Of a stretch of 62,260 nt of DNA, positions 1 to 9,072 are shown piece by piece (within the stretch, counting starts at the first letter, position 1; each line of letters starts with the position of its first letter). Position numbers and translations under genes: made by a program. This stretch comes from Candidatus Babelota bacterium (lineage in GTDB: Bacteria; Babelota; Babeliae; Babelales; Vermiphilaceae), in contig JABDES010000001.1 in NCBI GenBank assembly GCA_013286935.1, positions 73,543 through 135,802 on the forward strand, read 5' to 3'. The notes below the pieces were generated by a model, which saw only the letters and a list, made by a program, of their open reading frames with translations, was not told the DNA's origin and did no database searches.

Positions 1-731
1 CCCTTGGCGGCTTGAGCATCTGAGTTATCTTTCGGTTCTTGTGTTGGCTGCTGTACCGACTCATTTTCAATGTCGGTTTGGGCATTTTGCTTGCGCGCAT
101 CCCAGTATTTGCGGATGTAGTGCGCTGATATGTTGTATAACGGTTGTCCTATACAAAATGAGGTAATTATTGCAACGTTTTGATAGGATTTAGCTTTACT
201 GTTTGTTTTCTGTGCATAGTTAAGATCTTTGTGCGCCCACTCTACAGCTGCGTTAGAAGCACATATAGCAGGGAGGACAATTGTAGGTAGTGCTACTAAG
301 TATGCCCCTCCATTTTCTAAAGCGGTATTTGCGTAGCCTAACATTCGTGTTATTTTGCCTTGTGCACTCTTACTGTCTTCTTGAAGTTGATCATTAGTGG
401 CTGGTGCAGGGCGTGTTAATATGTTCCAACCTACTTGGCATAGCAAAGGGGGTATTACGAACTGACATATTAAATCTGAAAACCCATTCCCCTGTGGAGT
501 GTATGGTATTCGTTTCCACCACTGTTCGGTGCTAATTGTCACTAAAAGGGCAACATTTGCAGCCAGACCATTCTTTAAAAGAAAATTTGTTGCGCTTAGT
601 GTGCGTTTTCCTGCGCTGATCACTGTCTCTTTGGCCGACTCAAACGTTACCGCCTCTGAGGAGCTGTGTGAAAATCCGCTTGCCATGCACAGTGCTGCTA
701 AAACGGGTAGGGAGATATATCTTTTTTGCAT
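1..731 (-). CDS. Secreted paralog-family protein, C-terminus beyond the window
   Basis: The frame is open from ATG at 731 to the window edge (243 codons plus two bases), so the C-terminus is missing. The start follows an AAAGGAT ribosome site. The N-terminus MQKRYISLPVLAALCMASGF is a signal peptide with a basic start and a hydrophobic core. The body has hydrophobic stretches and the motifs LENGG and GQPLYN followed by YIRKYW. These match LENGG/QNGG/LGNGG and SQPLYN...KVRKLY in three tandem genes at 46.7-49.0 kb, so this is a dispersed fourth member of that family. The visible tail is rich in Gln, Asn and acidic residues, like the paralog tails. Function is unknown. Export is inferred from the signal peptide only. 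Confidence 0.75.
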   Translation of the reverse strand, partial: MQKRYISLPVLAALCMASGFSHSSSEAVTFESAKETVISAGKRTLSATNFLLKNGLAANVALLVTISTEQWWKRIPYTPQGNGFSDLICQFVIPPLLCQVGWNILTRPAPATNDQLQEDSKSAQGKITRMLGYANTALENGGAYLVALPTIVLPAICASNAAVEWAHKDLNYAQKTNSKAKSYQNVAIITSFCIGQPLYNISAHYIRKYWDARKQNAQTDIENESVQQPTQEPKDNSDAQAAK

Positions 732-801
732 TTTTGTATCCTTTGTATTCTTAGATTTTTTTATTGCACATATTTTTTTAATATTCTAATTGTCTAATGA
801 T

Positions 802-830
802 AAGCTAGCATTAGTTTTACTGTCTGTCAA
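802..830 (-). promoter_or_regulatory. Putative sigma70 promoter for the left-edge gene
   Basis: On the minus strand TTGACA (830-825) and TAGCTT (807-802) are separated by 17 bp. The expected transcription start is about 65 bp upstream of the ATG at 731. The -35 is perfect and the -10 is weak. Confidence 0.4.
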
Positions 831-1003
831 GTTCGTGCGCTGGTAAAAAATGGGCGTTTAGCACAATGTGGGCGTAGTTCTTTCCTTTTGAAATGTGTCT
901 TTGGGTGCTATTGTACAGTTCTTGCATTATACGTGTCCGACGTTTACAATCAACCGGTATATTGACTGAAAGTTGATTTTACTGACGAAAGCTGCCTGAT
1001 AGG

Positions 1004-2200
1004 ATGCCTTATTTTAAATGGACCGGAATTAATTTGGCTGGATTGACGTGTAAAGGGACAACATTTGCACGTTGTTCAGATTCATTATGTGCAACCCTTG
1101 CTCGACGTCAGATTGCGGTTATTAACTATAAATCGGTAAGCCAATTTCTATTTTTTTCTACCATAACATATGCAGATAAAGTGGCGTTTTTCGAACAGTT
1201 ATACACGTTGCTTGATGCGGGCATAATGGTGCCTGACGCGCTAAATATTATCGTGGATGCGCTAGAATCTGCTAAATTGCAGGAGATTATTCATACGGTT
1301 AGCGTGTATGTTGCTGATGGTCAGCCCTTGAGCGAGGCGCTTGGAATGCATTTAAACATTTTTGATCCGATTATTATTCAGATAGTAAAGGCAGGGGAAG
1401 AGTCTGGAAATCTTATGTTGGCGATGAAATCGATCTGTTCTTATATGCGTTCTAGGCAGGATTTTCGCCAAAAGTTACGAAATGCATTGGCTCTTCCACT
1501 TATTACTCTTACGTTTTTCATTGGCGTTGGTTTTCTTATTTTTTTTATCATTTTGCCACGCTTTGCTAATCTTTTTTCAACGATGAACAAGGCATTGCCG
1601 CCAATAACGAAAAAATTACTTGCTATAAGTGGCTTTTTAAACAGTCGCCTTGCGCCGATTGTCTTTGGCGGGTGTGGAATGCTTCTCGTTCTGATCTATT
1701 TCGTTGTGAGGCATCCTCGCTTTAGTATGGCGCGCGATAGAGTCATACTTTTTGCCCCTTTTGTTGGAGATTGTGTGCGTTACCAGCTTTTGATGCACTT
1801 TTTTAATGCGTTTGGGCTTTTGCTAGACGGGGGTTGCAAGGTTGTTCCGGCACTTTTGACGATTCAAGCGACGATTAAAAATGAATATTTTCATTCGTTG
1901 GTTAACCAGGTCAGTGATGATGTGGTAGCTGGAGACTCAGTAAGCGCCTCTCTGAGCCGTTATGACCTGTTTTTTGATACGGATATGATTGCAATGGTCC
2001 ATATTGGGCAAGAATCGGGTCGGCTTCCTTCAATGCTTTTTCATTGTGCCCAGGTTGGCAAACAGAGGCTTGCGCAACGGCTTCATTGGATTACCACATT
2101 TATTCAGCCATGCATAATGGCCATTATGGGGCTATGTGTGACAGCCCTTATTATCGCGATCTACATTCCAATCTGTAGTTTGGTTGACATTTCTATGTAA
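1004..2200 (+). CDS. Type IV pilus / type II secretion inner-membrane protein (GspF/PilC family)
   Basis: At 398 residues the protein has the normal length of the GspF/PilC family, the polytopic inner-membrane platform of type IV pili and type II secretion. Two repeated cytoplasmic domains are visible (about 60-160 and 260-360), each with the family signature of a GEESG or GQESG turn (KAGEESGNL, HIGQESGRL). Hydrophobic segments lie at about 163-188, 220-240 and 365-395. The N-terminal FKWTGINLAG resembles the short leading domain of GspF, which supports the start at 1004. The gene stands alone. Its partner ATPase (PilB-like) and a prepilin lie 15 kb away on the other strand. It could serve a pilus, secretion or DNA uptake (dprA is also in the window); the sequence does not decide which. 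Confidence 0.85.
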   Translation: MPYFKWTGINLAGLTCKGTTFARCSDSLCATLARRQIAVINYKSVSQFLFFSTITYADKVAFFEQLYTLLDAGIMVPDALNIIVDALESAKLQEIIHTVSVYVADGQPLSEALGMHLNIFDPIIIQIVKAGEESGNLMLAMKSICSYMRSRQDFRQKLRNALALPLITLTFFIGVGFLIFFIILPRFANLFSTMNKALPPITKKLLAISGFLNSRLAPIVFGGCGMLLVLIYFVVRHPRFSMARDRVILFAPFVGDCVRYQLLMHFFNAFGLLLDGGCKVVPALLTIQATIKNEYFHSLVNQVSDDVVAGDSVSASLSRYDLFFDTDMIAMVHIGQESGRLPSMLFHCAQVGKQRLAQRLHWITTFIQPCIMAIMGLCVTALIIAIYIPICSLVDISM

Positions 2201-2375
2201 GCGAGCATTGGATCGCCTTATTTTCAAATATTTTCCCCGTGTAGCATTTCAGTTTCCTTTTGGGCTTTTCATTTTTAAAAAAACCTGTATACTGGAAATA
2301 AGAGTATGTGTTTGTAACGCATTTTAGAGATATAAAATTCTATTAAGATATGTTTTAATAATGGAGGAGTATAGC

Positions 2376-5060
2376 ATGAAAAATAAAACTATTAGTCTTT
2401 TTATCCGTATCATCAACTTCAATATATGTGCCGTATTTTTGGCATCAAGCGTGTATGTACCGCTTAGTGCGGGGGGTGAGTCTGCTCCTAACCTGCCCAA
2501 AAAGCCACGATCATACGGTCTTGTCGGTGAAGCCGTAGGTGCGCTTAAGGAAAGCTTTTTCCCTGCGCCTGCATCGCTAGCCCCTGTTGTTCGTAAACCA
2601 GGTCACCAGCTTGACCGCGCTCTATGGCCTATTTCTGAACGCATTATTAAGTCAAATGAGCAGGAAAATAGCACATTAGTTGTTATGAGCGATCGTGAGA
2701 AAGAGGAATTAAAATGTACTCATCTGCTTTTGAGTCATAATCGTGTCCAAACGACGCTTGGGTTCAGAGCTCTTCTTTCAAATTTTTTACCTTCAACCGA
2801 TCTGGAAGTTATTCGGTCAAGGCAGACAATGTCACGCTTGTTTGTTGATCGAAATGAACTATACGACCAATCTCAAGCCATCTTAAAACAATTGTACCAG
2901 GATGAGCCTGAAGTTTTAGGGTACTGGGCCGACGATAAAGAGCAACCTAATGCTTTGCATGCATCTGCCAAAGACTTCTATTTTAATTTGTGGTTTAGTG
3001 GCAAATCAGAAAGAATTGGTAAGTTAAATACGTACTTAAATACGCATCGAGGTGGGCTGGAGCTTGCATCTGCATTGACGATGCTCAAGGTTTTACAGTC
3101 TACATTGACTGCCGTTGGTATCAGTAGTCTGACTCGCTTGATTGCTGAAACGGTTATTTCACGTAGCCGCCCAAAGGCTGACATTCAAGATTTCTTTTTC
3201 AAAGAGCCAGGTAGAATCCTTCGTGGCTGTATTCCAATAAGAACTCGTGTGGATGAAAAAAGAGAGGTTGTTGGCCAGCAGGAAAAGAGAAGCTACAAAG
3301 AGCTTCTAGATCAATACAACAGGTATCAAGATGCTTTAAAGCCTTTACTTGCTGCCATGCTGTCTAAGGACGAGTCAAACGAGACACCTAAAGAATGTGA
3401 TGGTGCCGTAGGCGAGGTAGAGGCTTTAAAAAGACAAATAAAAGCCCTAAAGCCGATTTTAGGAAAAGCCCGTCAATACGTTATGGATGGATACTTGGTG
3501 GATCGGTTCCTGTGTACATCATGGGGCGGTCCAACCGATCAGTTCAAACTTAAATGTGGCAAGACAAATCTTGCTCACATAGGTGGGGATACATCAAAAC
3601 TTTTTGGTATACCCGTAACCAATCCCTATATGATTCAAGGTGGCGTAGGCCTCGCTGGTGGTCTGGTTGGCGCATTGGCCGGTTCTGTACATTCTGGTGA
3701 TATTATAAGCGCAGGGGCTCTTCTTGGAGCAACCATTGGAGCCGCCGCTGGCTATGCAGGTGGTATGGCCGGAAACAAAGGATATGAAAAAATAAAGGAA
3801 GCCTGTTCTAGTAAGCCCGGTGAGGCTCCAAATCCATTTGCAGATGGGCTGTCAAAGGCTGCTGGAATGGCCTATTCTGCCCCAAATCAGGCAGTTATAG
3901 GAGTAGGTCTGGTTGGCATGCAGATATATGATACGGCTATGTTGCTCAATAGCATGAAGAGCTCGATCTATGAAGGGCGCAGGCTATGGAGTACGATGGG
4001 CGAATTACGTCATCACTTGATGTGTGTAAAAAGGTTTATCAATGGTGCCCAATCTCTTGCACAGTTGCTTGAAAATGCGGATGCTACTGCGTATGCCAAG
4101 TACATTAAAGACTTAAGAGTTACTAATAATGCGGAGTTCTCTGAAAAATTCAAAGAGCTTATGAAGACGCTTTCTTTGTCTACGTTTACCGGATCAACGG
4201 ACTCACTTGTCTTTTGGCGAGGCAATGTGCTTCATGCGCATCGTCTTCTTAAAGAAGTGAAGGATGAGTTGATACCGATGTTAAATGCGATTGCTCATAT
4301 TGATGTGCATTTGTCGATGGCTACCTTTGTTCGAGAGTCAGCTAATACGGATACCAAATGGAGCTTTGTTGACTTTGTAAGTCAGCCTACCCCGGTAGTT
4401 GCTTTAGATAATTGTTGGTTGCCGTTGCTCAAAAAAGGGCACGTTCCAAATGATTTGTATTTGGGAACTAGCGAACATGCAGGCAAGGCGCTTTTGACCG
4501 GTCCAAATGGCGGTGGAAAATCCACGATCATTAAATCTGTAGGCCTAAGTGTATTTTGCGCGCAGGCTTGGGGAATAGCGCCGGCATCAAAAGCAGTTAT
4601 GACAATAACCGATCAGATTATTACCTGCTTTAGATCAGAAGAAAATGTGTTAGATGATATTTCGACCTTTATGGCTGCGCTCAAAGATATGCAATCGGTT
4701 CAAGATCGCATTGAGGGTGCGCGAGAAAAATCTCAAAATCTCTTGGTTCTTGTAGATGAGCCATATAGAGGTACGGTTGATGTTGAAACGGCTGATCGTA
4801 TTTATGCGTTTGGAAAGACGCTTGCGCGTTATCCATCTGTATTGAGTATTTTAGCAACTCACGTGGAAAAGCCGTCCTCATTGGCAAAAGAAACCAATGG
4901 TATATTTGGCAACTATCATGTTGCGATTAATGAGCTTTCCCCTAATGTGTTTGAACGCACCTACAAGATTAGCCGCGGATCATGCGATTGGTGGTTTAGG
5001 GATGCTCGCAAGCGGTCTGCATTTGTTGACTGGCTTTCAGGAGTGACCAGAGCTCTATAA
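2376..5060 (+). CDS. MutS-like ATPase with a signal peptide
   Basis: The C-terminal third is a MutS-family ATPase domain: Walker A GPNGGGKST at residues 709-717, a conserved D-D-I-S-T-F segment, Walker B LVLVDEP with D794 and E795, then RGT and ATH (827-829), as in MutS. The first 35 residues (MKNKTISLFIRIINFNICAV then a hydrophobic run ending near LSAGGES) look like a signal peptide. A Gly/Ala-rich stretch at about 421-468 resembles a glycine zipper and may insert in membrane. The lever and clamp region between is poorly conserved, and no mismatch-recognition domain is recognisable. I chose ATG at 2376, not 2361, because GGAGGAG at 2363-2369 is ideally spaced for it. The gene is monocistronic with its own terminator. 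A mismatch-repair role is unlikely if it is exported. Function is unknown. Confidence 0.75.
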   Translation: MKNKTISLFIRIINFNICAVFLASSVYVPLSAGGESAPNLPKKPRSYGLVGEAVGALKESFFPAPASLAPVVRKPGHQLDRALWPISERIIKSNEQENSTLVVMSDREKEELKCTHLLLSHNRVQTTLGFRALLSNFLPSTDLEVIRSRQTMSRLFVDRNELYDQSQAILKQLYQDEPEVLGYWADDKEQPNALHASAKDFYFNLWFSGKSERIGKLNTYLNTHRGGLELASALTMLKVLQSTLTAVGISSLTRLIAETVISRSRPKADIQDFFFKEPGRILRGCIPIRTRVDEKREVVGQQEKRSYKELLDQYNRYQDALKPLLAAMLSKDESNETPKECDGAVGEVEALKRQIKALKPILGKARQYVMDGYLVDRFLCTSWGGPTDQFKLKCGKTNLAHIGGDTSKLFGIPVTNPYMIQGGVGLAGGLVGALAGSVHSGDIISAGALLGATIGAAAGYAGGMAGNKGYEKIKEACSSKPGEAPNPFADGLSKAAGMAYSAPNQAVIGVGLVGMQIYDTAMLLNSMKSSIYEGRRLWSTMGELRHHLMCVKRFINGAQSLAQLLENADATAYAKYIKDLRVTNNAEFSEKFKELMKTLSLSTFTGSTDSLVFWRGNVLHAHRLLKEVKDELIPMLNAIAHIDVHLSMATFVRESANTDTKWSFVDFVSQPTPVVALDNCWLPLLKKGHVPNDLYLGTSEHAGKALLTGPNGGGKSTIIKSVGLSVFCAQAWGIAPASKAVMTITDQIITCFRSEENVLDDISTFMAALKDMQSVQDRIEGAREKSQNLLVLVDEPYRGTVDVETADRIYAFGKTLARYPSVLSILATHVEKPSSLAKETNGIFGNYHVAINELSPNVFERTYKISRGSCDWWFRDARKRSAFVDWLSGVTRAL

Positions 5061-5091
5061 CAAGAATGTTTCATGAATTGATTCTCTAAAG

Positions 5092-5128
5092 GAGAGGCTT
5101 GCTACAACATAGCGGCCTCTCTTTTTTT
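5092..5128 (+). terminator. Rho-independent terminator after the MutS-like gene
   Basis: GAGAGGC (5092-5098) pairs with GCCTCTC (5115-5121) across a 16-base loop. A run of seven T residues follows. It lies 32 bp past the stop codon. Confidence 0.75.
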
Positions 5129-5135
5129 GTGTAGA

Positions 5136-5466
5136 GTGTAATTAAAAGTGTTACTTTGTGGTTGCAGAATAACAAATAGGTTCATTTAAATGTAAACTGC
5201 ACAAACAAAAAAAACGACGGTTTGTTCGTCGTTGCGAGGCGCCCTTCGCGCCGAAGCAATCCGGCTAAAGTCTTGTAAAAGAATTGAACGGAAGCTGGCA
5301 ATATTGAATCTTTTAATACTAACTGGGACGACTTGTATGAAACAATTTATATGTAAGCTGGATTGCTTTGCTCGCACTCGCAACGACGAACGAGACGTTG
5401 CGAGTGAATTTATAGATGATATGTTTTTTTGTGTTATGTCAAGACAACCAACACTTTTAATTACAC
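5136..5466. repeat. MITE-like palindromic element, copy A
   Basis: A 331-bp element is bounded by a perfect 17-bp terminal inverted repeat, GTGTAATTAAAAGTGTT at 5136-5152 and its complement at 5450-5466. Inside is a second, longer palindrome: arm 5227-5263 starts CGTCGTTGCGAG and contains GAAGCAATCC, and arm 5358-5388 contains GGATTGCTTT and ends CGCAACGACG. The segment 5406-5442 (TTGACATAACA...ATCTATAAATTC on the complement) is shared with copy B at 10.9 kb. There is no transposase, so mobilisation in trans is inferred. Confidence 0.7.
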
Positions 5467-5543
5467 CCTTTTGTGTATTCATATTTGACTGGTTTATTAT
5501 TTTCCAGTATCATCATCTGCACGTTTGTTTTGACATTATCATT

Positions 5544-5630
5544 GCCGGGATGGCGAAATTGGTAGACGCACGAGACTCAAAATCTCGCAGTGGCAACACT
5601 ATGTCGGTTCGAGTCCGACTTCCGGCACCA
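5544..5630 (+). tRNA. tRNA-Leu (CAA)
   Basis: The acceptor arm GCCGGGA pairs with TTCCGGC. The D-arm contains GGTAGACGCACG. The anticodon stem CGAGA/TCTCG carries loop CTCAAAA with anticodon CAA. A long variable arm (class II) precedes GGTTCGAGTCC in the T-arm. The 3' CCA is encoded. Confidence 0.95.
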
Positions 5631-5650
5631 TACTTCGCTAACTTGTTCTT

Positions 5651-5693
5651 CGAAGCTCGAAGAGCGTAGTAGAAAGCTTCGTATGGCGAGCCA
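5651..5693. repeat. Short dispersed repeats downstream of tRNA-Leu
   Basis: CGAAGCTCGAAGAGCGTAGT followed by AG (5651-5672) recurs at 6402-6423. AAGCTTCGTATGGCGAGCCA (5674-5693) recurs at 6317-6336. Both sit just 3' of tRNA-Leu genes. Confidence 0.6.
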
Positions 5694-5713
5694 CTTTTTA
5701 AAAGATAGGTTAC

Positions 5714-6055
5714 ATGCAACATTTATTATGCATATTTTGTCAAATAATTTCCGGTCAGGTGCCGGCAGAGGTCATTCATGAAACGGCCGACCTGATTGTC
5801 ATAAAGGATATAGCTCCAAAAGCTCCCATTCATTACCTGATTATTCCAAAAAAACATATTGCGACATTGCAAGCCTTTAGCCAGGAGGATACGTTATTGG
5901 CAGGCGCCATGTTGCAGGTTACCCAGGCGATTGTCAAAAAAACCGGCGTTGATGATTTTAAAATTGTTATAAATAACGGATCTGGGGCAGGACAAGTTGT
6001 TTTTCATACGCATTGCCACTTTCTGTCTGGCGAACATATGAAAAGTTTGATATAG
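5714..6055 (+). CDS. HIT family protein (HINT-like nucleotide hydrolase)
   Basis: The 113-residue protein matches the histidine-triad family. It begins CIFCQIISGQVPAEV, as HINT-type proteins do, and ends with the catalytic triad HTHCH (H-x-H-x-H) in VVFHTHCHFL. Such proteins hydrolyse purine nucleoside phosphoramidates and aminoacyl-adenylates in the cytoplasm. The length is normal. It lies between two tRNA-Leu genes on the same strand and could be co-transcribed with them. The start at 5714 gives the expected family N-terminus. Confidence 0.93.
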   Translation: MQHLLCIFCQIISGQVPAEVIHETADLIVIKDIAPKAPIHYLIIPKKHIATLQAFSQEDTLLAGAMLQVTQAIVKKTGVDDFKIVINNGSGAGQVVFHTHCHFLSGEHMKSLI

Positions 6056-6077
6056 GTCGCTTTAGGTTATCTAGCAT

Positions 6078-6164
<87 letters not shown>

Positions 6165-6189
6165 GCCTTCGCTTTCAGCTACGGCTGGC

Positions 6190-6457
6190 ACGCCATTTTT
6201 TTCAAAGGAATGATTTGATTTGGTTAAAGGATGTTGGTAGTACCAAGCGAGGGCTGCCCGCCATAGCCGTAGGCGACGGCTGGGCTGGAATACCGTGTGT
6301 TTGACCTTCTTCGCTAAAGCTTCGTATGGCGAGCCATTTTTTCAAAGGAATAATATGATTTGGTTAAAGGACATTGGTAGCACCCAGCGAAGTATGCCCT
6401 TCGAAGCTCGAAGAGCGTAGTAGGAGCTGCCAGCCATAGCCGTAGGCGACGGCTGGG
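6190..6457. repeat. Imperfect tandem duplication after tRNA-Leu (CAG)
   Basis: Two units of about 110-140 bp share CCATTTTTTTCAAAGGAAT, then TTTGGTTAAAGGA, TTGGTAG and AGCGA, and end with the identical hairpin AGCCGTAGGCGACGGCTGGG (6265-6284 and 6438-6457). Each could start a short peptide (IWLKDxGST) that soon stops, so they look like gene fragments or non-coding repeats. This fills most of the 370 bp between the tRNA and the next gene. Confidence 0.6.
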
Positions 6458-6535
6458 TCTGACTATAGACTTCTGATTTTGTTGTATTGTAAGATTGGCA
6501 AAATTGTTAACCCCCAAATCCTGTGGAGACGCTGT

Positions 6536-7423
6536 ATGAAATATCTAATTTGTTTTACGCGTGTATTGGTTTTAACAACATGTTTGATGTTGCCAACGAC
6601 TGGCAAGGGAATGATCACACCAACCGTTATTATGTTGGCTCCGGTGGTTATCAAAGCTCTCGTTGATATTTTTACGCTCATACAGTCTCAGCCTGTTGTT
6701 CAGCAAGCTGAAAAGGATCTACTTGAAGATCTAAAACATGACAAAATAGTATGTTTTGCATTGATCAAACAGGCTTGCCATCATCTTGAATCCGAGAGTT
6801 CGGATGATGCTCATGTGCAGAAGACAAAACAGTCGGTAGCAACTTCCATTGCCCGTGTTAAAGTGCATGTTGAAAATGAACTGCAGCCGGGAAATACTGT
6901 TACAGCCGATTCAATAAGCAACCTTTCTAAGTTTATCAAAGAATCTTTATTGGAATGTACGCAAAAAGTCAAAGTGCATCATTTTTGGTCAATGCCGACA
7001 ACTCATGCGCCTGAAGCATTGCTCAAAAAGTATAAGGATAGTCCTGAACTCAAAGAACCTATTGCGACATGCATTAAGCGACTTCAATCAATGGGCGATG
7101 TAAAGGCAGATATGGCCAAAGAGGTTGAGTATAATGTTTTGTATCATCACTTTGATGATGCTTTAGGAAAAGTTAGTAAGTTGAATACATATGTTAGCCA
7201 ACAGCAAAAGTTGGTAGAAGGGTCTTCTTTGAATGACGATGTCAAGGCAAAATTAAGTCTAATCATTCCTGCGCTTTTAAATAAGGTTTTGATTCCAATG
7301 GCATTGGCAGACGACATGGATGAGCGTTGGATGTGCGATCCGATTGCAGACATTGGTAACGGTTATGCCGGGCTGTTAGACGCTATACAAAAAGCGACGA
7401 TCCATCGGCCTCAGTTGGCATAA
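6536..7423 (+). CDS. Secreted helical protein of unknown function
   Basis: The start ATG at 6536 has TGGAG seven bases upstream. An in-frame upstream start at 6479 would bury the signal sequence. The N-terminus MKYLICFTRVLVLTTCLMLP is a signal peptide, followed by a second hydrophobic stretch (TPTVIMLAPVVIKALVDIF). The remaining 230 residues are charged, Lys/Glu-rich and predicted helical by eye, with no recognised motif. The gene converges on the HerA-like gene with a 32-bp gap and no clear terminator. Function is unknown. Confidence 0.7.
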   Translation: MKYLICFTRVLVLTTCLMLPTTGKGMITPTVIMLAPVVIKALVDIFTLIQSQPVVQQAEKDLLEDLKHDKIVCFALIKQACHHLESESSDDAHVQKTKQSVATSIARVKVHVENELQPGNTVTADSISNLSKFIKESLLECTQKVKVHHFWSMPTTHAPEALLKKYKDSPELKEPIATCIKRLQSMGDVKADMAKEVEYNVLYHHFDDALGKVSKLNTYVSQQQKLVEGSSLNDDVKAKLSLIIPALLNKVLIPMALADDMDERWMCDPIADIGNGYAGLLDAIQKATIHRPQLA

Positions 7424-7455
7424 AACAATTACTATGGATCAATTATGTTGTTTGA

Positions 7456-9072
7456 TTAAAATAGTTCAGCGATAAATTCGTTGATCTGTTTTGTAGTTAC
7501 TGTTGGGGCCATTGCTTGATAAAATGTTTCATTGTATTCGCGCGTTTCTACAACGACTGGCATTGTGACGGCGTGGCCCAACAGGAGTGCTTGTTTTTTG
7601 CTGTCAAGGCTTGCTAACACGCTTCGCAGGGCGGATGCATTGTTGCTGCCGGTCAGCACTGCCTGTATGTCACGCTCGTCATTGAGTTGTGCTATGACCT
7701 TTGTGCCAATTTGAGAGAGTATCTCCTGGTCTATGCAGGATGGGCGCTGGTCCACAATTAAAAGAGATACGTAGTATTTGCGCATTTCTCTGGCTATGGT
7801 ACCAAATATTGTTTGACGCGCTGCTTGTGGGTTTAAAAATTTATGCGCCTCCTCTATCGTTATGAGAAGTTTAAACGGTTCTGAAAATCTATTTGAGTCA
7901 CCTAAAAACTGTTCTGTTTTTCTGATGTATTCGTGGTGTATGCGTCGCGTAATAATATTTGCGACAATTAAATACACAAAAGTGGATGAATAGTTGCCGA
8001 ATTCAATGACGATATTAATTCCCTTGTCAATGTATTCCATCATTTGATCTATGACTGAACTTTGTCCAATGGCTTGTTCTGGAAGATCGCTGAAAAATGG
8101 AAGTCGCTCAATGCGCTTGAGCTTACGATATAAAGCAGCTATTGATTCAGGGTGAGCGCCCAACTCTTGTGCAAACTCCTTTAAAACCTCTCCCTTGGAT
8201 AAAAGGACGGCAAGCCAATTTTTTTTATATTTTGATTCAATTAAATAAGAAGCCTCTACAGCTGTCGCATGTAAATTAAGTTCGTCTTGCAGTGACAATA
8301 TATCGTCCGGACTAATGACCTGGTATGAAAGAGATACGGCTACATCAGGCGTTCCTGCGCGGCGCCGTGTAGATTCAGGGTCTAACGAAAAAATAGCCAC
8401 GCGATCTGAAAAAAGCGTCTTTAGGCCTTTTACAAATGCATTACCAGGGCCTTCCTTGCGTGCCTGTAACCCATATTCTGAGTGCATGTCAAATATTATA
8501 TTTACTGCCTTTTGGCGATGTATGAGACCTGCAAGGATTAGCCTGGTTAAAAATGTTTTTCCTGTGCCCGTTTTTCCAAAGATACCGTTACTTCGCTCTG
8601 TGAGGCGGTCTAAATCGAGGCAGACGGGTGTGTCCATATCAAGCGGTTTTCCAATGCTAAAATATCGATTGCTCTTATCCTGTTCATCTCCAAATATAAG
8701 CGCTACATCGGATTGACTTGCCGGTAGAACGACTGAAAAATGTGCGGGTATTGTTTTGACCGGCACTGGCTTGTTGTCAGGACCAAGCATGAGCATTGGC
8801 CGTAAGACGGCTGAGGTGTAGATGTTATGTTCCTTAAGAACGCTTTCAAGAATAGTTTCTTGTGCGGTGAACGGATATTGCACAATCTCCTGGTTGGTAA
8901 ACTCTAGCCTTAGGTCTGTAATAAGAGAGAAAAATTTATACGTTGTGCCTACTATGCATACAAATTTGCCTGTTTTTATCTGCTCTAATGACTCATCGGT
9001 TTTTATGCGCATTTGCAGGCCATCGCATAGCGAACCGCCCGTTATATATCCTATCTGTTTATTCATGTTCAT
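7456..9072 (-). CDS. HerA-like / DUF87 hexameric ATPase
   Basis: The 538-residue protein has Walker A GKTGTGKT at 166-173, the helper segment IIFDMHSEYG at 192-201 and Walker B LLITIEEAH with E407 and E408. This is the FtsK-HerA superfamily layout (DUF87/HerA). An N-terminal beta-rich domain (1-150) resembles the HerA HAS-barrel. The family translocates DNA, classically with a NurA nuclease, but no NurA-like gene is adjacent. The start overlaps the end of the epsilon subunit gene by 14 bases (ATGAACATGAATAA), so it is probably translationally coupled to atpDC. ATG at 9066 is an alternative start. Confidence 0.85.
   Translation of the reverse strand: MNMNKQIGYITGGSLCDGLQMRIKTDESLEQIKTGKFVCIVGTTYKFFSLITDLRLEFTNQEIVQYPFTAQETILESVLKEHNIYTSAVLRPMLMLGPDNKPVPVKTIPAHFSVVLPASQSDVALIFGDEQDKSNRYFSIGKPLDMDTPVCLDLDRLTERSNGIFGKTGTGKTFLTRLILAGLIHRQKAVNIIFDMHSEYGLQARKEGPGNAFVKGLKTLFSDRVAIFSLDPESTRRRAGTPDVAVSLSYQVISPDDILSLQDELNLHATAVEASYLIESKYKKNWLAVLLSKGEVLKEFAQELGAHPESIAALYRKLKRIERLPFFSDLPEQAIGQSSVIDQMMEYIDKGINIVIEFGNYSSTFVYLIVANIITRRIHHEYIRKTEQFLGDSNRFSEPFKLLITIEEAHKFLNPQAARQTIFGTIAREMRKYYVSLLIVDQRPSCIDQEILSQIGTKVIAQLNDERDIQAVLTGSNNASALRSVLASLDSKKQALLLGHAVTMPVVVETREYNETFYQAMAPTVTTKQINEFIAELF

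Noticed and set aside
499-789. Plus-strand 96-codon open frame
   Set aside because: It lies antisense to the left-edge secreted gene, which has a signal peptide, ribosome site and paralogs. The plus frame has none of these.
2376-5060. Canonical MutS mismatch-repair protein
   Set aside because: No mismatch-recognition or connector domains are visible, and a signal peptide is present. I kept only the ATPase-family assignment.
5232-5669. Plus-strand frame across MITE copy A and tRNA-Leu
   Set aside because: It reads through a palindromic repeat and a tRNA gene, so it is not a plausible protein.
5513-5722. Minus-strand frame ending in SPYEAFYYALRASK-type sequence
   Set aside because: It crosses the tRNA-Leu and dispersed repeats. 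The peptide is a product of the repeat, not a gene.
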